Origin: Phallusia mammillata
Taxonomy: Eukaryota; Chordata; Ascidiacea; Phlebobranchia; Ascidiidae
Reading direction: 5' to 3'
DNA length: 64,000 nt
NCBI GenBank assembly: GCA_003260075.1
Contig: QLIY01000381.1
Location: forward strand, 19,865-83,864
Position 1 is the first letter of the stretch. Each line of letters starts with the position of its first letter. Position numbers and translations under genes: made by a program. Below are positions 27,963-38,200 of the stretch, piece by piece. The notes beneath the pieces are model-generated. The model searched no databases. It was not told where the DNA came from and saw only the letters and a list, made by a program, of their open reading frames with translations.

Positions 27963-28286
27963 GTTTCATTCTTGATAACCTGCCAACGCCCTTTATGACA
28001 ATATACTCTTTTTAATGTAAAAGCATCGAACCAATAAATGATAAGTTTTCCTCTGTGGTGTATGCCCAGTTGTGGCATCGAACAGGTGGGGCATGGGATT
28101 TCACCCTGTTACTGGGGGGGGGGAGGTTTCATTCTTGATAACCTGCCAACGCCCTTTATGGCAATATAATCTTTTTAATGTAAAAGCATCGAGCCAATAA
28201 ATGATAAGTTTTCTTCTGTGGTGTATGTCCAGTTGTGGCATCGAACAGGTGGGGCATGGGATTTCACCCTGTTACTGGGGGGGGGG
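27963..28286. repeat. Contig-end duplication bounded by two 10-base gaps
   Basis: About 150 bases starting GGTTTCATTCTTGATAACC are present twice (27963-28113 and 28125-28276) with five substitutions. Exactly ten G follow each copy (28114-28123 and 28277-28286), and both copies end ...CCCTGTTACT. This is a small allelic contig placed between two gaps. Confidence 0.75.
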
Positions 28287-28376
28287 TTACAGGTCGAGTT
28301 ATAATCTTTCTGCACTAAAATAATCCAAACACAGCGCATCTATATTTGTTGTAGTATTTGTTTTAATGCCATGTGA

Positions 28377-28445
28377 CAGTGGTTCCCAACCTTCCATATA
28401 TCGTGCCCCATCAACTTCTTCAAACCCGTGCCCCCTACTCACCAA
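28377..28445. mobile_element. Truncated hAT-type element end
   Basis: CAGTGGTTCCCAACC is the same kind of terminal sequence as the complete elements at 35208, 42484 and 53823. No opposite end was found before the PIEZO fragment, so it is truncated or cut by the assembly. Confidence 0.45.
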
Positions 28446-28468
28446 AAATGTAACTTAAATGACAAACT

Positions 28469-29034
28469 CACCACACTTCAAGAAAAGGACGAAGATACGG
28501 GCAGTTGGCTTTTGGTCTTCTTCAGACAGGTTGGAATGTTGACAGATCAACTTGGTCAAACGCGAGCTTAAAATCCAATATTTGCAAAACAATCCCATCA
28601 GCCAGGAAGCCGTTTCATCAGTCCAAGTTGAGCCAGAAGCTTGCCCAACTTCACCCCTGGAACCTCCATGCTTTCTGATGTAGACAAATTGATGCAGAAC
28701 CAAAATAAATCCACATAAATACAAAACCTGAGCACCGTGGTAAACACGGTATGGTGTAATGTTTCAGACCAAAAGCTGCTAAATCTAAAACAGTGGTTTG
28801 ATTTTGAGAATCGGTTTGATTGATTTTGGTCGGAAGCTCAGACTCATTTAAATCTAAAGAATATATGAACTGCAGCAAAACTAACAACAATCCATACACT
28901 GCAATCGCAGGTGAACACATGAGTGTGATTTTCGACCGGTCATTCGTCATCCATAGAATGCAAGCGCCAATCAGCAAAACAAAAGTCATCCAGCTGTGAT
29001 ATGTTACGCTCCACAACATCATGATGATACTCAT
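28469..29034 (-). pseudogene. Orphan PIEZO mechanosensitive channel exon, frame-broken
   Basis: Read on the minus strand from a possible acceptor (CTGGTAG, just right of 29034), the first frame encodes MMLWSVTYHSWMTFVLLI, then SPAIAVYGLLLVLLQFIYS and LDLNESELPT. These match the N-terminal blade region of PIEZO channels (fly MMTWSIGYHSWLTFVLLI, QYIYGMDLNDQELPT). Similarity continues as VLYLCGFILVLHQF and MGLFCKYWI, but in a frame shifted by one base near 28730. A donor-like GTGAGT lies at 28463-28468. PIEZO proteins exceed 2,000 residues, yet no other PIEZO exon is visible, and only 0.8 kb separates this from the receptor's 3' end. It is therefore a relic, or a contig piece placed here in error. 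The stretch after KYWI does not match PIEZO. Confidence 0.7.
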
Positions 29035-29127
29035 CTACCAGAACAGGCATTCATTTCCTAAGACAGACGAACGGTATGAATTTTAAATGGTATTCAAGTC
29101 AGCCGTTTTGAAAACAACCAAAAAACT

Positions 29128-29412
29128 TGCAAGATAGATAACTTGCGGTAACTTTGCGTTGCAAGTTAGCTAACTTGCCAAAAGTTAGGTTATCTTGCGG
29201 CAACTTAGCTATCTTGCATCGCAAGTTAGCTAACTTGCGGCAACTTAATTTATTCGACAACGGCGCCCCATAATGAAGACATAGGGGGGGGGGGTCTTGC
29301 GTCGCAAGTTACTTAGATAGCAAAGGTAACTTAGCTATCTTGCATCGCAAGTTAGCTAACCTGCGGCAACTTAATTTATTCGACAACGGCGCCCCATAAT
29401 GAAGACATAATA
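29128..29412. repeat. Palindromic repeat block with contig-end duplication
   Basis: The perfect 18-base palindrome GCAAGTTAGCTAACTTGC occurs at 29161-29178 and 29221-29238, with a one-mismatch copy at 29347-29364. Between them are variants of TTAGCTATCTTGCATCG. A G run at 29284-29294 splits the block. The sequence ending ATAATGAAGACATA occurs on both sides of it, again as overlapping contig ends. Confidence 0.65.
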
Positions 29413-29431
29413 TTTGCGCGACCCTTTGGTA

Positions 29432-29594
29432 GAGATACTAACAGGATACCTCCCGGGAGATTCACTTTCACAAGGAGGGCGTAAAGCGCTGAATTTTTTG
29501 TTTAGCGGTTAAAGAGGGGTTGAGTTGGGAAATAAGTTTTTAAAATTTTGACATTAGTAACTAATTTTTTGGGTTAGTTTTATTGAATTTTAAA

Positions 29595-29650
<56 letters not shown>

Positions 29651-29715
29651 CTTTGCGCCACCTGTCAAAAATTAGGCACTTTTGGGTCTCCCAGGAGGTA
29701 TCGTGTTAGTAGCTC
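29432..29715. mobile_element. Inverted-repeat element containing a gap
   Basis: The left arm 29432-29460 (GAGATACTAACAGGATACCT...) is inverted at 29687-29715 with about three mismatches. The arms contain the inner palindrome TCTCCCGGGAGA or its variant. The interior holds a 55-base G run (29595-29649), taken as a gap. No target duplication is clear; a small DNA transposon is likely. Confidence 0.5.
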
Positions 29716-29828
29716 TGCCCGACCGCATAAAAGTTCCGAATTCCAAAATGTTTCCGAATTCGAACAACAGGTTTTTTTCAGCCAATCACAACAGCGGAAA
29801 TCTGCGGGTTGTCGTTACGTCACGTCTT

Positions 29829-30303
29829 GGTTGCTAAGTGGTGACTCTTCACTATTGTCAACGATTTAAAGTTTTTTGTTAGTTTTGATTTGAAAACACG
29901 TTTTGCGGGCCAGAACAAGATAAAGACTGATGCATTTGGGATGTTTGAACTGAAGGTAGCCTAATGCTCGTTAGGTTATGAATAACAGTAAGTTATAATT
30001 TTGTTGAGTGAAAATGGTTTCTGTGCAATATATGCTTTATGCATGGTAAATTATACATGGGGGGGGGGTGGTTGCTAAGTGGTGACTCTTCACTATTGTC
30101 AACGATTTAAAGTTTTTTGTTAGTTTTGATTTGAAAATACGTTTTGCGGGCCAGAACAAGATAAAGACTGATGCATTTGGGATGTTTGAACTGAAGGTAG
30201 CCTAATGCTCGTTAGGTTATGAATAACAGTAAGTTATAATTTTATTGAGTGAAAAATGGTTTCTGTGCAATATATGCTTTATGCATGGTAAATTATACAT
30301 GGT
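29829..30303. repeat. Contig-end duplication around a 10-base gap
   Basis: About 230 bases from TGGTTGCTAAGTGGTGACTC (29829) recur from 30069 with three or four differences. The copies are separated by ten G at 30059-30068. Probably one locus represented by two alleles. Confidence 0.7.
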
Positions 30304-30722
30304 AAATTATACACTCATAATTTGTAGTAAGTCTGAAATAGCTTTCATGCAAAATATTTTCTCTCATGGGTTTGTTTAGGATAGCAACACATCCCTTTCA
30401 TTCAATCAATGTCGATTTTTTTACTACGGTATGCATATATGATGAGTACTACACAGCAAACAAGTTTGGATGGTATAATAAAAGCGTATTAACATAAAAA
30501 AATGATCGGGATTCGTCCCCGGTAGTGTCCTGGGTTCGAAGCACGTGAAAAAGTAAATAAAAAAAACTTAACTCAGATCAATGATGCGTAACAGTAGGGT
30601 TGTCCCCCAAAACAACTCTTTATGGCCCAATGGAGTTGTTTGCTGACTAGGCTACTTTTCGTTCTTCGTACATTCCAGCCTTTTATGGTGTGCAATACCA
30701 TGTATTATATGTGTCTTATAAC

Positions 30723-31541
30723 ATGAGCAGTAAATTTGAAATATCTCTAATAGCTGGTGGCGTTACAATATGTGCTGTTGGGTTTTTGTACCGCAAATAC
30801 CAGTGGTTTAAAGAGGAAGAAGACGACGATTTTATACCAAAGGTATGTTTCTATTTACATGTTAATCAATGCAAGTAGTAAAACCTTTGGATAAACAGTC
30901 CAAATAATAATGGTATTGGGTAGTGGTGTTAAATTATTCCACATGAATGTTTTTTGAAAAACAAGCAGACCAGTCGGTATATTCGTATAAAAGCATGACG
31001 TTTCGACACATCTTATGTCATTCTCAAATGAAATGCAAAACCAAAGCAGCAAGTGTGAGTATCGAAAAAGTCAAGAAAGGCCGGCCACCTGTATTATTAC
31101 ATTTTATTTGACTTGACATAAGTTGTGTCTAAACGTTGGTTTTTACAAACATATTGGCTTGTCTGTTACTCTGTTTCTTGTCAGAATCTTTTGAACTGTA
31201 AATCAGGTAATGTTTTTTTTTCTTAGTATAACAAAACACAATTTGATTTGGATCATAAAAATACGATTTATGATTAGGGCACAGTTTTTCCTGATGATGA
31301 TGACGTGATTTTTCCTGAAGAACTGCAGCTGTTGGAAGCACCGTTTGTGCCCAAACCTCCCTGGTATCATTTTGTCACAAAGTACTTTGAGAAAGAAAAG
31401 CCACCAATCGACCGCAGCATGCTACAGTTGCATATTATAACTATGTGTTACTTGCATAAAGTGAAACCGGATGTAATGCCAATGGGGCATGTAGCAGTGG
31501 ACAAAGATGATTATATAGAAGCAAATGTATCTGCCTCCTAG
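30723..31541 (+). CDS. Unknown small single-pass membrane protein, 127 aa
   Basis: Two exons, 30723-30842 (40 codons) and 31278-31541, are joined in phase 0 by a GTATGT donor and an ATTAG acceptor. I do not recognise the family. Residues 8-23 form one hydrophobic helix (ISLIAGGVTICAVGFL), followed by basic YRKYQW. This suggests a short luminal or extracellular N-terminus and a cytosolic remainder. The following part is strongly acidic (EEEDDD, DDDD), then proline-rich (VPKPPWYHF) and ends ...EANVSAS. No signal peptide, Cys pairs or catalytic motifs are seen. Upstream in-frame ATG is absent; an earlier ATG at 30710 is in another frame and stops at once. It converges on GPAM: the poly(A) signals of the two genes are about 30 bases apart. 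Exon structure is plausible; function unknown. Confidence 0.6.
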
Positions 31542-31690
31542 TATATAACGATTAACTGAAGTTCCTCAGTCTTCAACAATGCATTCACATCTTCAAGCAG
31601 TGTTTTATCATGCAGCAAGATGATTAACAATTTTAACAGCTAACAGTGTTTTTTTCTGATTTTCTTTTGTTTGTTGGTTTACAGACTTGC

Positions 31691-31754
31691 AATAAAGCAC
31701 TGATTGCCATTTTGAACAAGTTTATTTATGGCGACGCAAAGGGCAATCAATAAA
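31691..31754. terminator. Shared convergent 3'-end region with poly(A) signals on both strands
   Basis: Plus-strand AATAAA lies at 31691-31696 and 31749-31754 (small membrane gene). Minus-strand AATAAA (plus TTTATT) lies at 31721-31726, between them, and is the best candidate for GPAM. The two transcripts probably overlap by tens of bases. Confidence 0.5.
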
Positions 31755-32280
31755 TAATTGCTAAAAAAACATAAAAAACATGGGCAAGCATTTTCATAAA
31801 GCAGTCTGACATACGGATTGGTCATTTTGGTTACTGATCAAAGAAGTGAATTTAAAAAAAAAACACTGTCCAGTATTGCATCATTTGACAATTATTGTCA
31901 CCACTGAACTGTTTAGCAGCCTGCACACAAATGTCCACAACAAAAACATTAATGCACAATACTATTGCTACAAGACTATCCACAGTATTCTACCTACCAT
32001 ATGTTGTTGGCTTGCAATAGAAATAAGTTTGTTTGGCAATCAAGCAGGTAGCATACATAAATCTCCCTTTTCATTCACCAGTCATCTATTTACTCACACA
32101 TATAATCTTAACCACTTGACAAGATACTACCAGGACCAGATTTAAACAAATAGGCCAAACTTGGACTTGGTAGTATCTCTACTTTTGATACCAAGCCAAG
32201 AGATAGCTTGAGTGCATCAGTTCTCTGCATATCCTGTAGTGGAAACATCATTTGCACAGTGATGTACTATCAAGGAACAG

Positions 32281-35200
32281 TTACAGCATGAACATTGATA
32301 TCCGTGACACCAAGTTACAAATGCTTTCTGAATCCTCAAAGTCAGAGGTTAGCTTTAAGCTCTTGTTGTTTGGGTCACAGCGTATGAGAATGCCATTCCA
32401 TTCAAAACTTCGAATAGCATTCATAATCACATCACTAGAACAGCTTTCAGCTAGAAAAAGGTTCATTGGTAGGATTAAATTCATAAAACAAAACTTGTGT
32501 ACAATCTGAATATTTAAGCCTAACATTTCATAAAAATTAGAAATAACAATCAAAACACACCAGAATGGCATCATACCTCGAACACAGGTAGCTTTCACAA
32601 TGCGACTTTGTGTAGCAGCAATCATTTGCTGTTTCAATTGCAATTCAGGCATAGGTAAATTATTGGCAGTTAGATCATAGAGTTGCATGCTGGCCACCAT
32701 ATAACCTTCTACATGTCCAGCCATAATTGACTGCTTGGAAATTAATTGTAGAACTGATGGAAGATGGACCTATAAAAGTACAATATATAATCGTGTTTCA
32801 ATGGTCAACAATACTATTAGGTTTTGGGGCTTGCATGTTGTCCTAAGCACGCAAAAACTGAAGCAGCAATTTTACCTTTAACCACTGATCTGAGAAAGTG
32901 TCTACATCATCCGCATCAAAGCAAAGATCTCTGGCACTTTCAGAATTTCGCACAGAAGCACTTACTCCATACTCATGACTGACAAGGCAACCACTTGACA
33001 GAAGAGAATCAATAGCTTGGTTGACCACAATTTCAAGATTGTCAGTGACCTGCTCAGCCAAGGGCATAGGTTTTAGGGTTAACAGTGTCAATTTTTATTC
33101 TGAATAGATTTGCCAGCAACTAAAGACAATAAATTACCGTACTTACATCACATAATATAAGATCCATTTGTAACAGATCTACAAGCTCTAAGCTTCTTTC
33201 TTGCAGGGTGGACCTCAAAAAAGATTTTTGTACACATTCTGGAATGTCATCCATGTCAAGCCGAAGAAATTTTCCAGTTGTGGATTTCTTCAATAATTCT
33301 ATCTGCTTTTCGATAACGGAAAAATGGAAACCAAGGACAGCACCGACAGCAAGAGCTGCAAAAAAGTGGGAAATGACAAATTATTACAGAGCAAATATTT
33401 AGGTATGTTTTCTTCAGCGAGGCATTTGTGCTGAATTGGTGGCAGTGTCCCTTGAGCAAAAATCAATCATTTTGTTTTGAAGCATAATAATGTCTATTAT
33501 TTTCCTTGCAAGTGTTGGCTGGGTAAAAAACAGTAATAACTGCTTCTTCATGCAGTGACATTTGGCAAGTTTTAAAATCATGGGGGGGGGGAAAGCATAT
33601 TAATGTCTATTTTTTTTCCTTGCAAGTGTTGGCTGGGTAAAAAACAATAATAACTGCTTCTTCATGCAGTGACATTTGGCAAGTTTTAAAATCATAAACT
33701 AGGAACAAACCTACTACTGACTCCATGGCATAAACTGGGGTCAAAGCATTGCCATAGTAAGCAAGCTCAAACACTTGTGGCACTTCCAGAACAGGTTTGA
33801 TAAACAAACAAATGTCATTCTGTTTGGATCGATGTGTTCGAGACAGACCACGAGGACAAAGTTCTGCAATGCTGTAAAATAAAATAATAATACTTGTTTC
33901 GTGCATAGATTAGTTTGAAGAGATGTTAAAACGCAAAAAATAAATATCCCTAGGCAGTGTTTTTTTTAAGGTGTTTTGGGGGACCGTTTCAAATTTCTCC
34001 ATCGGTTTCCCAAAATTTGGATTTGGCTATTTTTTGGTATTTAAATGAAACGCTTGCGGTCTCTTAAAACTACTTAGCGGTCACCCAAACCAAACCTAAA
34101 AAAAACCTGTCCCTAGGCATTGTTCGATTGTATTTTCAAACATTACTACAATACTTCATATTGTACACTTGTAATTTACTTTTACTGATACAAAACAAAA
34201 AACACACCAAATTTACAAAAATCTACTTGCACAAAATGGTTGTTATCAATGGTTACATATGTAAGATTTATACAAGACAAATCAGGGCATGCAAAATATT
34301 TTGCCAACCTTGAATCATCAGACTCTGAAAAAAGATTGTCATCTGTGGTTGAAACCAGCTGGCCATCGTCATAAACCCCAGATTCTGACAAGCTCATGTA
34401 TACCCCAGTAGGTAAAGAATTGCTAGTGTAATGGTCGGTAGCCCCAGGTGGCACATCGCTATCTGAAAGGTCGGGAGTTTCTATTTGTTCTACTGGCGAA
34501 GAGGTAGCTGTACTGCATTCTTTAGCAGGTACATCGTCAATGTCAAGTCCAGAATCTGCACTGTGCCTACTTTTGAGACTAAGGTAACTGGAACTTCTGC
34601 TTTGCTTTGTTGGTGATGAGCAGTCAAGCGTCACCAGACGAGTACCAAGGAGGTTTACCGCATGCAAAACAACCTCACTAAATTCACCTGCAGAAGCAAC
34701 AAAGTGTTTTACAAAAAAATCAACTCCTGCAGCATCTATCATATTTGTTTGTACAAAACAGCTCAGTGGAATTTAATTACAAAATTAGGTGTTTTATCGT
34801 TCATCAGTCTACATCAGTTGGCAGAACTGATAGTTGTCAGATGGCACACTTCACTGACAATGTTTTTTTTTCAAATGTGTGTCATTCAAATTAGTTGACA
34901 TTTTCATTTTCTACGCAATAAGTTTACACAAACATTTATAGTTTGTTATATTTCCTTAAATATTACATAATACAGAATTTCACTGAGTGGAAAAAAAAGT
35001 TCTGTGGAGAATAGGCATTTGATACCTGTAAAACCAATGTCACTCTTTCTTGTCAATAAATCGGTGACCAAGTGACGAAAGTATCTCACAAGTGTTGGCA
35101 TGGTAACCCCAGATCTGAAGTGGTGGAGCAAGAGAAATGCAACTATGTTGGTTGACATAAATGCTTTGCACTTAACCCCATCTAAAGTAAAAACATAATA

Positions 35201-38200
35201 CGTATTGCAGTGTTTCTTAACCTTTTTAGCGCTCGTACCCTTTGAGCTTTCATAAAGGTCTCGTACCCCCTGTCTAAATCAGCCGATGGAAGGTAATAAA
35301 ATTGTAATAATAGGAATTAACATAATTTTAATAATAGCTATTTATAACTTGCGTGTTGGATGCATGCATTAAAACAGTATTGTAAGTAGTACAAAACCAA
35401 CCCGTTTTAGACATATATATAACAAAGTAACTTGTTACGTATTCTTTACAAATATGTCTAAATATGGTATGATTTCACCCTGCATGTCGTACCCCCTGCT
35501 TTAGTGCTTCCTACCCCCGATGGGTACACGTACCCCTGGTTAAGAACCCCTGACGTATTGCATTAAAAGTCAGATCCGAATACAACTACAAAACTATTAA
35601 CAAAATCAATTTAAAAACATAGAAAAGTTTTTTGTGTGTAACCAGCTTACTGTAAATCATGCGTTCTGCAAGCAATGTCACTAATTCTCTGTCATCCTGG
35701 TATTGTTTGGAATCTTCAAGGATTTGTGAGGAAGATGGCTTTTGTGTTTTGTGAAGATGTGGTGTTACACCAGCTTGGGGAGATGACAGTGGAAAATCCA
35801 CAGATGGGGTGGAACGAGATCGTTTGGCCTACAACAATACAATTCTGACATTAATGCTGAAGTGTGATTAAGGACAATGATTTTACTTAAATAAAGTTTT
35901 CAAAAATAATAAACAGTCTGAAAAATAATATGTATTCTCAACAAAAAAGAAATTGTTTGGTACTGGCATGCGATGACAAGAAAGGCCTTCCATTTTGCAT
36001 ATTACAAGAAAGGTTATAAACATAGTCAAACAAAGCTATTCCACTACGGGTTTGAAAGAAAATACTGAACGTAAATCAACTACAAGGTTTACTACACAAA
36101 AATCATGCAGTTGAAAGAATTTATATGAAACAAGGCAGCGGGAGCTAGAACTAAAAGTTGAAGCAACAAACACAGACAACCTTTAACAACCTATGGGGCG
36201 TAGTTGTTCAATAACCTTGCAGTAAACAAGGTTCTGTCGTCTGGCGCACAGCGCTCGCTCTTTAAGAGGTAACCATGGCCGCTCTAAGCCGCTTCCATAT
36301 GGCTTAACGATTTCCCCGAAAACAGAGCAGTTACTAATCTTGTTAGGCGGAACCTTACAATCTGTATTTTAAGAAATACAAAGCAAACGCACAATGACAT
36401 GCAGTGTTACGTCGTGGGGATTCCGTCGACTTCATGGCAATTGTGTTAATTCATGTATCTGCCGGCCTTAACGATATAACGTCAAACGAATTGTTTTCTG
36501 TCGATTTTTTAACTGCAGTTGCCGTAAAGGTGCGTGTACGTTTGTACATCGTAAGTGTTTAAGAATAAACCGCTAAAGGTCCGATTTGAGAGCGTCAAAT
36601 CTTCAACGACCTACATTTAAATAGTTGGCTTTGTTCCATCATTAAGCCGGTCAAGTCTTCTAGACAAAAGCACTTAACAGTAACGGTTTCCTTCCAAGTG
36701 GTCCACGAATCCCGCCAGTTAGTGACAATGGGGATTTGCGGTCAAATCGTATGGACAGATATATTTTACTAGCGAACTACTATTGAAAACACAAACCAAC
36801 TCTTTTTGAACAGAGCAGTCAAACGTTTGTTTTGTCTTGTTTTAATTTTCGTTAGTACCGTCACCCAGATGTCCACTCGTCATAAATAGCTAGATCGGCA
36901 TTGTTTAAAGTTTTATTACATGACACCGTAAGCCAAGGGTGGGCAACCTTTGTTACTGTAGGGCTAATTATAAATGTCAAAATTGGATCGCGGGCCGCAC
37001 ATGTGTATAACACAAAGTGATTTTGCTTGGTTTCTTACCAAATATGCTTAACTACAAGTATAATTCGTATTTGATCCTAGCCACATTTTGCCAGGTCGCA
37101 GAAAATTACCATCAGGCGCATTAATCAGTTCAAAAATATGAAATAATTGGACTCGTTTGCCAGTACTTTTGAAATCCAAGCGTCTCTGCGGGCCGCAGGT
37201 TGCCCACCCCTGCCGTAAGCCATCTGTGAAATGGCCATTATAAATCGACTGTGACAGACCGCATCTGCAGTGAATAAAGTCGCAAAGCCTAGCCGTGACA
37301 GCAAAATCAATTCCGCTGCGTTTGCTAATTGTTTTGGTAGATATTAACCCGGTTTAGAGCGTCGCTTCCTGCCGTCACAACATGTCGATTTCCTATTTGA
37401 AACGCATAAAAACATGAATAATTTAACGGTTAACACCATTCCGTCGCCTGTTTGTGTTGATCAGACGGCTGGCGCCTTGCTGTTGAATAATAAACCACAG
37501 GTGCCGTGGAGTGATGTTCACGTCACGTGGTACTTATTTGCAGGAAGCTTAAGTGTTAATGCCTCCTGTTGTTCATGTGCATTGGACAGAAAAAAATCGT
37601 ATTTTTTACGTCACACAGATTGATTTGTACATCGCGATACAGCGGCTTCCGTGTTTGTACACCGCAACTGACTATTTCCCACACCGCTAAAGCCTAAACG
37701 TAATTACAGACGAGGCGGCATTTTTCACAGCTCGCTGCAACCACAATTTATTATGTGGTAAAGGTATTTACTAAACACTTGCAAACAGGGAGAACAGTAT
37801 TTAATCAGTTTGTTTGCAAAACATATTAATTGTGATTTGTTTTTCAGCGATGCATTGGACTTTGATGCTACTTTGAATGCTGACTTGTTGGTGCCAGAAA
37901 ACAAACAAGCATGCATGAACTGTGGAACAAGCAGTCAGAATTTAATTGTTTGTTAATTAATATTCTTATGGTGAGTGTGAAGAAAAGTACATGGTCAAAA
38001 CAACACATTTTGTCCAATTTTTTTTAGTTCAACATGGTATGCCTACACTTCCCTAGCATTCCAATACAAGTTCAAACTGATTGAGCAAAATTTTAAACTT
38101 GTCAGAATTAGTTGTTTTTAAGTTCAGTCTTTTTCCTTTTTCAACTAGAAGGGTGGCTTGGCACATATTGCCCTTGCACATACACTATGATCTATTTTAA

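Noticed and set aside
30505-30550. tRNA-like GGGTTCGAAGC
   Set aside because: Only the T-loop-like element is present; no A box or cloverleaf could be drawn.
37505-37615. E-box and CRE-like motifs as a lipid-regulated enhancer of GPAM
   Set aside because: Short motifs of this kind are expected by chance in a 3.3-kb intron; no second half-site or cluster supports a carbohydrate or sterol element.
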